A stretch of 61,194 nt of DNA from Peribacillus frigoritolerans (GTDB taxonomy: Bacteria > Bacillota > Bacilli > Bacillales > DSM-1321), in contig NZ_JAUUTW010000031.1 in assembly GCF_030676415.1 (NCBI RefSeq), positions 1 through 61,194 on the forward strand, in the 5' to 3' direction. This document shows, one piece after another, positions 1 through 7,669 of this stretch. Numbering within the stretch: the first letter of the stretch is position 1; every line of letters starts with the position of its first letter. Position numbers and translations under genes: made by a program. The notes below the pieces were generated by a model. It was not told the origin of the DNA. It was given only the letters and a program-made list of their open reading frames with translations, and searched no databases.

Positions 1-60
1 CCGAGGAGGCTCCCGGACCGCCCGCGAAAAGCGAGTGCCTGAAGTGGAAATCAACGTCCA
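1..60 (-). repeat. GC-rich dispersed repeat, cut by the window edge
   Basis: The reverse complement carries CACTCGCTTTCCGCGGGCGG-like sequence (one base differs), which recurs near 43738-43765 in the opposite orientation. It is much more GC-rich than its surroundings and has no reading frame. It looks like one end of a REP-like intergenic repeat. The family name is unknown to me. Confidence 0.5.
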
Positions 61-81
61 AATTTGTACAAGCCAAAAAAA

Positions 82-152
82 ACTGTAGACAAACTCGATT
101 TTCATCGAGTTTGTCTACAGTCTGAGACCGATTAATAATTCGGTCTTTTTTT
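82..152 (+). terminator. Perfect 18-bp hairpin followed by a second hairpin with T-tract
   Basis: Bases 82-99 pair perfectly with 104-121 around a 4-nt loop. Immediately after, AGACCGA (125-131) pairs with TCGGTCT (140-146) and runs into eight or more T residues. The second hairpin is a standard intrinsic terminator for a gene left of the window. The first may be a separate inverted repeat or the end of an element. Confidence 0.7.
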
Positions 153-227
153 TAATGCGATGAAAACATGACAAATCAAGGGCATAAAAAATCTTATGGA
201 GGGTCGAGCTGTCATGAATGACCAATC

Positions 228-600
228 TTACTTTAAAATACCTAACCGAAAACCATAAACGACTACCTGTGTACGGTTTTTTGCTTTAAACTTTGTCATT
301 AAACTGCTTACATAATCTCTAACGGTATGCTCGCTTAATTGCAATAATTCGGCCATTTTTTTATTGTTATAGCCCTCAGCCAGCAAATTTAAAATCATGG
401 ATTCCCGTTCCGTCAATTGGATGTCGGTACCTATTGATACCTTATCATCCTTTCTTGATAAATATAAACCGAGCCGTTTTCCGACCTGCTCAAGTAAAGT
501 CAGTTCATCTTTGAATAATCGAATTCCTCCCCTAATTGATCAAAGGTCAGCCAGCCGAACGCTTGCTGGTCATGAACAATTAAAAATGACAGATGAAAGA
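228..600 (-). pseudogene. LuxR/GerE-family transcriptional regulator, truncated and frameshifted
   Basis: The C-terminal 60 or so residues form a clear LuxR-type helix-turn-helix (TERES start, then LLAEGYNNKKMAELL and SEHTVRDYVSSLM), ending in a stop at 228-230. Reading upstream in the same frame gives GIRLFKDELTLLEQVGKRL, the linker and end of a GAF-like sensory domain. Near 525 the frame shifts, and the earlier part (FLIVHDQQAFGWLTFDQLGEE) continues in another frame. The N-terminus is missing: similarity stops near 600, where the sequence changes to a fragment of a different gene on the other strand. The protein is probably not made. The family call rests on the HTH motif, and the broken state is read directly from the frames. 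Confidence 0.75.
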
Positions 601-613
601 TTAAATAGCAGTA

Positions 614-669
614 TATGTTATACGACGGGTGCCGAATTTGTGATGGATGGCGGAGCGACGGCTCGCTAA
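614..669 (+). pseudogene. C-terminal tail of a short-chain dehydrogenase
   Basis: The last 17 codons read TGAEFVMDGGATAR-stop, which matches the universal end of SDR enzymes (TG..F.VDGG). The neighbouring intact SDR ends almost identically (TGTSLIVDGGYTAV). No Rossmann motif or YxxxK precedes it, because the upstream sequence belongs to the decayed LuxR gene on the other strand. It is a junction scar between two deleted genes. Confidence 0.6.
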
Positions 670-723
670 AATGCTATCTTTCTAGCGGATATTAGAAACT
701 AAAAAACTAAGGAGTGTTTAAAC

Positions 724-1437
724 ATGAGATTGGAAAATAAAGTGGCGATCGTAACAGGGGGAGCAAGCGGGATTGGAGCAAGCACGGCTCAATTATTTGC
801 AGAAGAAGGAGCGAAGGTGGTCATTGCCGATTTTGCTGATCATGGACAAGCCGTGTCAGAAGAGTTAAATGGAAAAGGGTATGATACTCTTTTTGTTAAA
901 ACCGATGTGACGAATGAAAATGACATAAAGAATATGATCGAAGAAACGGTTAACAAATATGGAAAACTGGATATCAAGTTCGCAAACGCAGGGATTGCAA
1001 GAGATGGAAACATCCATGTTGATATTAATTTATCCGGTGTCTTCCTATCCGATAAATATGCGATAGAGCAAATGCAAAAACAATCTACTGGCGGCGCCAT
1101 TGTCAATACAGGCTCCATCCATAGCCATGCAGGGAAACCGGGAGTAACAGCCTATTCTGCTGCAAAAGGCGGGGTCAAACTATTAACACAAACGTTAGGT
1201 TCGACATATGCGAAAGATGGCATTCGTGTCAATGCAGTTTGCCCTGGATATATTGATACACCACTTATTGCCCAAGCACAAGGTGAAATAAGACAAGGTT
1301 TGATCGATTTACATCCAATCGGCCGTTTAGGCAGAGCGGAAGAAGTGGCAAAAGCCGTTCTCTTCCTTGCAAGTGACGATGCATCATTTGTTACAGGCAC
1401 AAGCCTTATTGTAGACGGCGGTTATACGGCAGTATAA
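724..1437 (+). CDS. Short-chain dehydrogenase/reductase (SDR)
   Basis: This 237-residue classical SDR is an NAD(P)-dependent oxidoreductase of unknown substrate, expected in the cytoplasm. Visible motifs are the cofactor-binding TGGASGIG near residue 11, an NAG segment near residue 89, a catalytic serine in NTGSIHSHAG near 130, and the YSAAK active-site Tyr/Lys near 145. The C-terminal VDGG loop completes the fold. Length is normal for the family (about 240-260). The start is supported by AAGGAG shortly upstream of the ATG. It appears monocistronic, and an imperfect hairpin with a T-run follows at about 1508-1576. Its right neighbour is a decayed metal transporter gene, so context gives no substrate hint. 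Confidence 0.9.
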   Translation: MRLENKVAIVTGGASGIGASTAQLFAEEGAKVVIADFADHGQAVSEELNGKGYDTLFVKTDVTNENDIKNMIEETVNKYGKLDIKFANAGIARDGNIHVDINLSGVFLSDKYAIEQMQKQSTGGAIVNTGSIHSHAGKPGVTAYSAAKGGVKLLTQTLGSTYAKDGIRVNAVCPGYIDTPLIAQAQGEIRQGLIDLHPIGRLGRAEEVAKAVLFLASDDASFVTGTSLIVDGGYTAV

Positions 1438-1645
1438 AAAGTGCTTGTTTAAGGATATTCGCTTGTTCTCTCAATCAGTCAAATTCGTTTGATGTGATAA
1501 TTACATGCAAAATAGAGCTTCTCCGTAAGTTGTGTGGTGTTAGTTTACCAACTCTACTGGAGGGCTCTTTTTTTTGCATATCATGAAAAAATCTTCGGAA
1601 ATGCTCAGCCATTCCGGGGATAAGGGAAGTAATCGCTCCTTTTAA

Positions 1646-1674
1646 TTGACAAGGTTTTACCTTTCGGCTAAAAT
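1646..1674 (+). promoter_or_regulatory. SigmaA promoter of the decayed mntB-like gene
   Basis: TTGACA (1646-1651), a 17-bp spacer and TAAAAT (1669-1674) make a near-consensus housekeeping promoter reading towards the mntB-like pseudogene. The rest of the 1438-1822 intergenic stretch holds only the SDR terminator and the two boxes listed next. Confidence 0.65.
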
Positions 1675-1690
1675 GTTTCCTTGAGGAAAC
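1675..1690 (+). promoter_or_regulatory. MntR-type operator palindrome
   Basis: GTTTCC-TTGA-GGAAAC is a perfect palindrome placed directly after the -10 box. It resembles the manganese-responsive MntR sites known from Bacillus mnt genes (half site GGAAAC). A second related box, GTTGCCTTTGGTAAAC, lies at 1763-1778. MntR binding is inferred from resemblance and from the identity of the gene downstream. Confidence 0.55.
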
Positions 1691-1822
1691 TTTTTTACAT
1701 AAGTGCATATGATGTGGTTGAAGTGAAGTATGGTAGATAATCACTTTATTTTTTGCGTTAATGTTGCCTTTGGTAAACATTATTGGTTTAAGAAAAAAAT
1801 ATTTGCGAAGGAGATGTTTGAA

Positions 1823-2300
1823 ATGAATTCCGCACTTACCGTTAAGAGCTTGTTTGTATCCTACCATGGTAATGAAGCGGTAAAAAACGTAAGCTTTCAA
1901 TTGATCAAGGTAAATTGGTTGAGGCTATAGGTCCAAATGGGGCAGGGAAATCAACATGGCAATATTCAAATATCTGGAAAAAGTTTTAACGAGCTAAGAA
2001 AATCTGTTGCATATGTCCCGCAAGAAGCAATATTGACTGAGATTTTCTAATTACTGTTTTGGATGCTGTATTTCTCGGAACGTATCCCAATCTAGGTTTA
2101 TTCAAAAAAAAGAAAAAAGAAAAAGTATGAACATTTAAAGGTTTGCAAAGGGTTAGTATGGAGAATTATCAAGAGGGCAACAACAAAGAGTGTTTTTAGT
2201 AAGGGCGCTTGCTAAAAACACTGAAAAATTTTTTGCGGATTATCTTTTTTTGAATAGATTTGACCAAGAACATTTAAAAGCCAGTTTCAAATTTTTTGTT
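1823..2300 (+). pseudogene. mntB: Manganese ABC transporter ATP-binding protein (MntB/ZnuC type), degraded
   Basis: A good ribosome site (GAAGGAGATG) precedes ATG 1823, and the first 30 codons read like an ABC ATPase (SALTVKSLFVSYHGNEAVKNV). The Walker A motif GPNGAGKST then appears in another frame near 1932. Later pieces include VAYVPQ, a TVLDAVFLGTYPNLGLF-like segment and the signature QQQRVFLVRALAKN, scattered over all three frames with internal deletions. The order of pieces matches an MntB/ZnuC-class ATPase that powers Mn or Zn uptake. No binding protein or permease gene follows. The gene is clearly non-functional, although its promoter and operator survive. Confidence 0.75.
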
Positions 2301-2339
2301 AACCAGTGATAACTACTTATTTAAAAGGAGGATTTAATA

Positions 2340-2858
2340 ATGTTTGTTAAGTTTATAAGAGAAAATGTTTACGCGTCATTAATGCTAACAATACTTCGTA
2401 TATTTATAGGGTGGCAGTGGTTGAATGCAGGGTGGAGTAAAATAACTAGTGGGAAATTTGATGCATCTGGATTCATTACAGGTGCAATGGGGAAAGTGAC
2501 TGGTGAACATCCATCTGTTCAATCTTGGTGGGCCGGCTTTCTAGGTGATTTTGCATTACCAAATGTAGGGATATTCAATATTCTAGTTCCATGGGGTGAA
2601 TTTTTAGTCGGACTTGGATTAATTTTAGGCACTTTTACAACTTTTTCTGTATTAATGGGAGTACTAATGAACTTCTCCTACATGTTCTCTGGAGCAACGA
2701 GTACAAACCCACAGATGCTTTTAATTGAAATATTCATCCTTGTTGCAGGCTTTAATGGAGGGAGAATAGGGTTAGATCGTTGGATAATCCCATTCTTAAG
2801 AAAACAAATTTTTAGAAAAAAGGAACAAGAAGTCACTATGCACAGTGCTAAGAGATAA
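2340..2858 (+). CDS. DoxX-family membrane protein
   Basis: This 172-residue protein has four predicted membrane helices and the DoxX signature near the N-terminus (LRIFIGWQWLNAGWSKI). Central features are PWGEFLVGLGLILG, and NFSYMFSGATSTNP before the last helix. DoxX relatives include the small subunit of thiosulfate:quinone oxidoreductase and many uncharacterised quinone-linked membrane proteins in Firmicutes. The charged tail (RKKEQEV) should be cytoplasmic. The start has AAAGGAGGATTT in ideal position. It is a single gene closed by a strong terminator. Two TetR remnants lie downstream on the opposite strand and may once have controlled this locus. No partner enzyme is visible, so the reaction is unknown. 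Confidence 0.85.
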   Translation: MFVKFIRENVYASLMLTILRIFIGWQWLNAGWSKITSGKFDASGFITGAMGKVTGEHPSVQSWWAGFLGDFALPNVGIFNILVPWGEFLVGLGLILGTFTTFSVLMGVLMNFSYMFSGATSTNPQMLLIEIFILVAGFNGGRIGLDRWIIPFLRKQIFRKKEQEVTMHSAKR

Positions 2859-2930
2859 CGTTATTTACTCATAACTTTTCAACATATAAGCGTGAAGAAA
2901 ATAAATGCTAATAAAAAAAATAATTAAAAA

Positions 2931-2965
2931 CTCAGTTCCTTTCTTACTTTGGAACTGAGCTTTTT
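2931..2965 (+). terminator. Intrinsic terminator after the DoxX gene
   Basis: CTCAGTTCC (2931-2939) pairs with GGAACTGAG (2951-2959) and is followed by CTTTTT. Confidence 0.85.
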
Positions 2966-3021
2966 GTATTTCGCATCCAATCATTTTTATTGTGGATTCT
3001 ATGATTAGCTTAATGGCGTAG

Positions 3022-3045
3022 TTCGTAAAAGTACACTTTTACGAA
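3022..3045. repeat. Perfect 11-bp inverted repeat
   Basis: TTCGTAAAAGT and ACTTTTACGAA flank a 2-bp centre. It overlaps the stop codon of the TetR remnant on the minus strand. It could be a leftover terminator or operator; no T-tract of useful length follows on either strand. Confidence 0.45.
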
Positions 3046-3268
3046 GGGTTCTTTTTATGCAAATCAAAATCTCGATCTAATCGATTCTGTATAACTTCGT
3101 ATAGCAGATCTTCTTTATTTTTAAAATGAACATAGAATGACCTTTTGTTTTTCCTGCACCCTTCATAATTTCATCAATGCTCCTTGCATCATACCCCTTA
3201 TCTGCAAGGAGTTGAAATGCAGAATCAATCATTTTCTTTTTAGTTTCTTCACCAGTTGTGTACTTCAT
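3039..3268 (-). pseudogene. TetR-family regulator, N-terminal DNA-binding part only, frameshifted
   Basis: Reading leftward from 3268, the protein begins with a TetR helix-turn-helix (KKKMIDSAFQLLADKGYDA, then SIDEIMKGAGKTKG). One base is missing after AAAGG near 3143; beyond it the family sequence continues in the next frame as SFYVHFKNKEDLLYEVIQNR and stops at 3039-3041. The product would be only about 75 residues against a usual 190-200, so the ligand-binding domain is absent. A decayed TetR C-terminal domain lies 1 kb away in the same orientation but on the wrong side for a simple insertion. Confidence 0.75.
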
Positions 3269-3594
3269 ATAAATTAGCTCCCCTTTACCATTACAATGTT
3301 TAATCGAACGTACAAGAGTTTGCGATTTATCTATATTGAAATATTTAATGTGTAATCAAGTAATAAAATTATAAAAATTTGGTAATTGACATTGACTTGA
3401 CTGATAATTCTATTTATTATGAAATCGTTATAATCGGTTAGTGTGATTTTGTCTAATCCCGATCTTATTATTGGGACAATTAAAAGTTGAGATTAGTAAA
3501 GATAGGAGGGTTCTTATTACTGAAAGGATTAACAAAAGACACTCAACCATTGTTAAAAAGGTAACATTTTTTGAAAAATTATAATTGAAACGGA
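3269..3594. other. Intergenic stretch without a gene
   Basis: AT-rich sequence between the TetR remnant and the exported-protein gene. It includes TTGACATTGACTTGACTGAT near 3387 and an imperfect palindrome around 3425-3440 (AATCGTTATAATCGGTT), which may hold the promoter of the gene at 3601. I see no conserved RNA motif. Confidence 0.4.
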
Positions 3595-3600
3595 GTGAAA

Positions 3601-4059
3601 ATGTTGGAAAGGAAAAAAATATTCTATTGGATTATTCCAATTCTATTAATTGTCTTTTTAGGTAATGCTGTATATGCTACAGAACAACAAGAACCATCTA
3701 TAGTGAAACAGTCATCTGCATTAAACGGACAATTCTACCTTGAAGACGTAGTGAAAATTTATGTACCATCTACATATAATGTTGATCAACCAATTGATAA
3801 TACGCCATATGTTAACAAATCATTAGAAGAATTCTCAAAAATGTTTGGAGGAGCAACAGCGATCGATGGAACAGGATCATGGCTATCTGATGATAATCAG
3901 TTGGTTAAAGAAAAAGTAACCATTGTCTATAGCTATGCAGAAGATTTAGACAAGAAAAAAATTAATCAAGTAGTTGCCTATACCAAGTCTTTAAAAGAAG
4001 AGATGAAACAATCATCAGTGTCACTTGAAGTAAACGGAAAGATGTATTTTATAGAATAA
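3601..4059 (+). CDS. Exported protein of unknown function
   Basis: The 152-residue product starts with a typical signal peptide: KK-rich start, a hydrophobic run (IIPILLIVFLGNAV) and a cleavage-type YATEQQ. The mature part has a compact alpha/beta pattern with GATAIDGTGSW, then VKEKVTIVYSYAEDL and a helical stretch KKINQVVAYTKSLKEEM. The layout (gating W, then a valine-rich strand and a helix) recalls the DUF3574 family of secreted proteins, but I hold that loosely. ATG 3601 is preferred over GTG 3595 because CGGAG lies at proper distance from it. The gene stands alone beside TetR debris. No catalytic motif is visible. Confidence 0.7.
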   Translation: MLERKKIFYWIIPILLIVFLGNAVYATEQQEPSIVKQSSALNGQFYLEDVVKIYVPSTYNVDQPIDNTPYVNKSLEEFSKMFGGATAIDGTGSWLSDDNQLVKEKVTIVYSYAEDLDKKKINQVVAYTKSLKEEMKQSSVSLEVNGKMYFIE

Positions 4060-4235
4060 AAGTATAGTAATTAGGTACTTATTAAACAATAAATCTTTAA
4101 AAGATTAACCTTTAGGGGTAACGTCAGATGAGGATTTACAACTTAGTAAATGTTCATTACGATTACCCCATCTATAAGGGTTTAGAATAAAGTTTAAGTT
4201 TGATCGTTTAAAAATATTGAATAGAAGTTGTCGTA

Positions 4236-4558
4236 TTAATCTTTCTTATTTGGTTCTTGGAGTTGAAACAGATCGATAACAACAGGTATTGTATCCTGAA
4301 TCTGAATTCGATTGTCAACAAAGTGTTGCAAATTAAATCCATATAAAAAACCATGCCTGCAGTTGCTATAGTCCTAGCATCTAATGGACTTCCGACAATA
4401 CCTTCATTTTTCATTTCCTGAATAAAATGTGTCAGGAATGTCCTCCATTCTTCCATCTGAATAGTAAGCGTTTCTTTTATTTGAGGTAATTCATTCGAAA
4501 TCATACATCCTTGATGAAGCATTGGAGAAGACCCCTTTTCATAAGACTCGTTCACCAA
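4236..4558 (-). pseudogene. TetR-family C-terminal domain remnant, frameshifted
   Basis: The frame gives a TetR ligand-domain pattern (MLHQGCMISNELPQI, then EEWRTFLTHFIQEMKNEGIV and ARTIATAGMVFYMDLI). Near 4325 the frame changes: the family-like ending QHFVDNRIQIQDTIPVVI continues in the next frame to a stop at 4236-4238. No helix-turn-helix precedes it; the frame upstream of 4558 is open for only about 20 more codons. It may be the missing half of the TetR N-terminal fragment at 3039-3268, or a second broken gene. Confidence 0.6.
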
Positions 4559-4714
4559 ACAGGTTCCATAATAAAAGTGGAAATGAATCCAATTAATAGT
4601 ATTTTTATGTTAAAGTTATACAGTTGATATTTTATTACATAATTTCATTAGGAAGGAAAAAATCTGTGACAGTATTTATTAAAGGATATTTTTGGTTATA
4701 AAGGAAGGGTTAAA

Positions 4715-5923
4715 ATGGGAAAAAGAATATTAGGTAGTATGTTGCTTTTATTACTGGGCATCGTTAGTTTTACTTTTTTATCTGGCTTAAAAGTTGAAGC
4801 AGCAGATCGAGTGCATACTGTATCCTCTCAGGAAACGGTAGAATCGATTGCAGCGATTTATGATATATCGGCAGAGCAATTAATGAAGATGAATGGTTTA
4901 CCGGATGGTAAGGTATATAGAGGCCAGAAGTTAACCATCCAGACTGCTTATACTCCTTCGAACTATCAGTGGACAGAGAGAGGGAAACAAATTGGGAATT
5001 ATGCGAAATCTTTTACAGGATTTAATAAAACGGCTGGAGAAGAGACACCTATCAAAGGGTTTGATTCCAGCGGATTGATTCATTGGGTACTCTCCCGGCA
5101 AAAGGTGCCTATCGACCGTTTGTCAGTTGAAGGCTATTATAAGCAAGGAATGGATACAGATACTCCTAAGGCTGGAGATGTTATATTTTTTCTGGAAAAG
5201 GGAAGTTCAAAAGTTGTGACCGCTGGGATCTATCTGGGGGGAAATCAGTTTGTTAATTCTGGATACGGAGCAGAGACAGTTCAGGTGAGATCTACCACAG
5301 AAAAATATTTTGCACAATACCAAGCCGCGTATAAAACGTATACACCTAAGGGAGAGCATGTCGTTCAAAATAATGAAACACTTAAAAGTATCTCGGATAA
5401 TTACGGTGTATCGGTGGATACAATCAAAAAGCGTAACGCTTTACCAACTGATAGCTTGATGCAGGGACAGTATCTTCAAGTATACAGCAGTCCCTTGTAT
5501 CCATTCTATGCAAATCAAGAGACTTCATATGATAAAGCTTATGATGTCATAAAGTATGCATATACTCTACGTGGATTTACCTATGTTTTCGGAGAATATG
5601 ATCCGATGATTGGAATGGATTGCAGCGGTTTTATCTATTGGGTCATGAAGGAGCAGGGCATTTCGCTTAATCGTGGTTCGGCAGCGGACTACTATTCCTT
5701 GCTGCCGAAACTCAAAGATCCAAAGGCAGGGGACTTAGTATTTTTTAGAGATACAGGAGATACAGACTTAAGTCAAGAGATAACACACGTAGGTATCTAT
5801 CTAGGGGATGGTCGCTTTATGCATACAACAAAGAATACTGGCGTTCATATATCTGATCTTACTTCAAGTTATTTTACTCAGAAGTTCGAAAGTTTCGGGC
5901 AAGTCCAAACCAATATGGACTAA
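4715..5923 (+). CDS. Cell-wall hydrolase with two LysM and two NlpC/P60 domains, first NlpC domain degenerate
   Basis: This is a 402-residue secreted protein. Order: signal peptide (residues 1-30, ending KVEAA), LysM (about 33-76, starting VHTVSSQETVESIAAIYDIS), an NlpC/P60-like domain (about 85-205), a second LysM (about 210-257, HVVQNNETLKSISDNYGVS) and an NlpC/P60 domain (about 265-395). The last domain has the complete triad: Cys in MDCSGFIYWV, His in THVGIYLG and His in FMHTT. It should cut gamma-D-Glu-meso-diaminopimelate type links in peptidoglycan. In the first domain the Cys is replaced (GFDSSGLIHWV) and the first His is lost (VTAGIYLG), so it is probably a non-catalytic, perhaps binding, copy. 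A long imperfect hairpin terminator follows. Similar autolysins act in growth, sporulation or germination; which applies here is unknown. Confidence 0.9.
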   Translation: MGKRILGSMLLLLLGIVSFTFLSGLKVEAADRVHTVSSQETVESIAAIYDISAEQLMKMNGLPDGKVYRGQKLTIQTAYTPSNYQWTERGKQIGNYAKSFTGFNKTAGEETPIKGFDSSGLIHWVLSRQKVPIDRLSVEGYYKQGMDTDTPKAGDVIFFLEKGSSKVVTAGIYLGGNQFVNSGYGAETVQVRSTTEKYFAQYQAAYKTYTPKGEHVVQNNETLKSISDNYGVSVDTIKKRNALPTDSLMQGQYLQVYSSPLYPFYANQETSYDKAYDVIKYAYTLRGFTYVFGEYDPMIGMDCSGFIYWVMKEQGISLNRGSAADYYSLLPKLKDPKAGDLVFFRDTGDTDLSQEITHVGIYLGDGRFMHTTKNTGVHISDLTSSYFTQKFESFGQVQTNMD

Positions 5924-5970
5924 GGTAGACACAAGAGAATTAGACTGCTTGGATTTTTATTGTAATATAT

Positions 5971-6048
5971 TATCCCCTTAAGGTAGCAAGTGTAACAAGA
6001 TCACGAACAAACGTGGATGTTACAACTACTATCTAGAGGGGATTTTTA
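5971..6048 (+). terminator. Long imperfect hairpin with T-run after the LysM-NlpC gene
   Basis: ATCCCCTTAAGGTAGCAAGT at the left pairs imperfectly with ACTACTATCTAGAGGGGAT at the right over about 25 bp, followed by TTTTT. The arm length is unusual for a plain terminator and could mark a small inserted element. Confidence 0.6.
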
Positions 6049-6507
6049 ATGATTTAAAAAGGGGCAAAAGTTTTGAGGAATATTCAAATGAAAAGAGAAT
6101 GTAAGTGGTTCAGATTTATCGGTTATTAATAGATGTTTTAACTGCGATAAGAATCGAAAATGTGGATTAGTTTATAAACCGAGATGACCTAGTTCCGGTT
6201 TTTCTTAATGAACTAAAGGGGCAGGTAGTTGAAGAAAACTCTTTCGTTATAACGTTATGAATGTGAATACTTCCGATTTTTGTATAATTATTTGAATATT
6301 TTAAAAAAACTTTTGTTAGTTTCTGTAGTTTTATATTGGATTCTGTATTTCCTGTGATAAATTAAAGGTCCTTTTTTGTAAGAGAAAATACGAATAAAAA
6401 ACAATATATGTATTTAGGGTTTTATGGTATGCAAATTTCCAAAGAAACGGTAGAAAGAAACCTTTAGAATTCTTACAAATGAAACAAACTTAAGAGGAGA
6501 AACCAAT
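6049..6507. other. Intergenic stretch with a partial copy of the dispersed repeat
   Basis: No intact gene. A minor frame near 6100-6186 ends in RCFNCDKNRKCGLVYKPR and could be a scrap of a small cysteine protein. A hairpin AACCG...CGGTT with T-run sits at 6176-6206. A half copy of the dispersed repeat (AACTAAAGGGGCAGGTAGTT, from 6211) follows. The rest is AT-rich with nothing recognisable. Confidence 0.4.
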
Positions 6508-6936
6508 ATGAATCAGCTACAAAAGCAAATACTCTTTTTCCTTGAGGAATGCAATAGAGAAAGATGTGTAAGTAAAATTGCAGAAAAGTACGATAAAAAT
6601 CTTGAAGTGGTAAGGGCTGAGTTAGTGATACTTGCGGACATGAACCTCATAGCTATCAAAAAGAGTACAACTGGGAAGATTAGCAAAGCAAGGATTAGCC
6701 CAAAAGGTAAACAGTGCTTTAGGGAAGCTACTGCAATGGTTACTAAGGGTTCAGTACAAGGTCAAATCGATGAGTTGAAACAAAAGTTGTCAGCTCTGGA
6801 AGCCTCCTTTATACGTGCAAAAGAGAATCCAACTGGGGAGAATAAACAGTCACTATTGGATAATGCGAATACGGTTCAATCAGTGGCTTATGGGTTAAAC
6901 TCACTCTTTAAAGTTAGAATGGATATCTTTAAGTAA
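6508..6936 (+). CDS. Winged-helix-like protein with coiled-coil tail, function unknown
   Basis: The product has 142 residues. Residues 1-70 read like a small winged helix (MNQLQKQILFFLEECNR, then VVRAELVILADMNLI and RISPKGKQCFRE). Residues 85-105 are a short heptad-like helix (QIDELKQKLSALEASFIRA). There is no signal peptide or membrane helix. AAGAGGAG sits upstream of the ATG. It may be a DNA-binding regulator of the MarR/PadR fold class, but I do not recognise a family. It is monocistronic, and its neighbours give no hint. Confidence 0.65.
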   Translation: MNQLQKQILFFLEECNRERCVSKIAEKYDKNLEVVRAELVILADMNLIAIKKSTTGKISKARISPKGKQCFREATAMVTKGSVQGQIDELKQKLSALEASFIRAKENPTGENKQSLLDNANTVQSVAYGLNSLFKVRMDIFK

Positions 6937-7357
6937 ACAATAACCTCAGGGGATAACCAGGGACTCTTGTACATTCTACATACATCAGGGTCAAAACAGG
7001 CTAGCTCTTGGGTTTATTGTTGAGGTGAACTGGTTAGTAAGATCCACTAGAAAAGGTTCGAGCCTGGTTGTATTGTTATCATCCATTATTGTTAACCATA
7101 AGGGAGCGACAGTCTTTGATGCATCGAGGCCGTTGGAGTCAGACTAACGGATGGGTCTAATGGCACCATGGTTCATCGACCTTCCTCACCCCAGCCATAG
7201 AATCAGTATGGACGATTTTCCACCATTTTCATTTTCTGTGGTGGGGCGCTGAATTTTGCGCTTCATGGATGGCTAACAGGTGCTTTTACCCGGAGCTGAT
7301 CTGCAGTGAAAGGAAATGAATTACTTTAGTCAATAAATTAAAGGGAGATTCCCTCTA
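6937..7357. other. GC-richer structured non-coding region, possible IS non-coding end
   Basis: The composition rises noticeably, with no reading frame on either strand. Small stems are visible: CCACC (7220s) with GGTGG around a T-rich loop, and GCGC-TGAATTTT-GCGC near 7246-7261. Phrases such as CATCGACCTTCCTCACCCCAGC resemble the non-coding ends of IS110-group elements elsewhere in the window in style, but there is no clear alignment. A fragment GGCTAACAGGTGCTTTTAC near 7270 belongs to the dispersed repeat. The identity is uncertain. Confidence 0.3.
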
Positions 7358-7669
7358 TTAAAGGCGGTCATCTTCCCATGCCCTATCATAATCTCTTATA
7401 TTGTCTTTTTCTTTTGGAGTTTCTTCTTGTTGAATTTGTTGATCTGCTTTGTTCATTTGTTGTTGAGATTGAGAACTAAATGATTCCATCTGTTGTTTTA
7501 ATGAGTTTGATGCTTGATTTGATTGGGCACCTTGTTGAGATACGGTTTGAATTAATTGAGAAACTTCTTGATGAATATTTGCAAGCTCTTGTCCTAATTC
7601 AGTATCAGTAAAGTTTGCTCCAGGTAGTTGAGTGTCTATTTGTTTTTGCTGTTGATTGTTTTTTGTCAT
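7358..7669 (-). CDS. Small glutamine-rich protein of unknown function
   Basis: The product has 103 residues and is rich in Gln, Ser and Asn (NNQQQKQ, SQSQQQMNKADQQIQQ), with a helical middle (LGQELANIHQEVSQLIQTV) and an acidic end (YDRAWEDDRL). There is no signal peptide or cysteine. An AAGGAGG site lies 10 bases before the ATG on the minus strand, which supports a real gene. The composition suits a soluble helical protein such as those packed in spores, but no family is recognised. A type C repeat lies upstream at about 7771-7820. Confidence 0.7.
   Translation of the reverse strand: MTKNNQQQKQIDTQLPGANFTDTELGQELANIHQEVSQLIQTVSQQGAQSNQASNSLKQQMESFSSQSQQQMNKADQQIQQEETPKEKDNIRDYDRAWEDDRL

Noticed and set aside
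1475..1900. 141-codon minus-strand frame overlapping the mntB-like region
   Set aside because: It lies opposite the promoter, operator and ABC ATPase remnant; its product has no family pattern.
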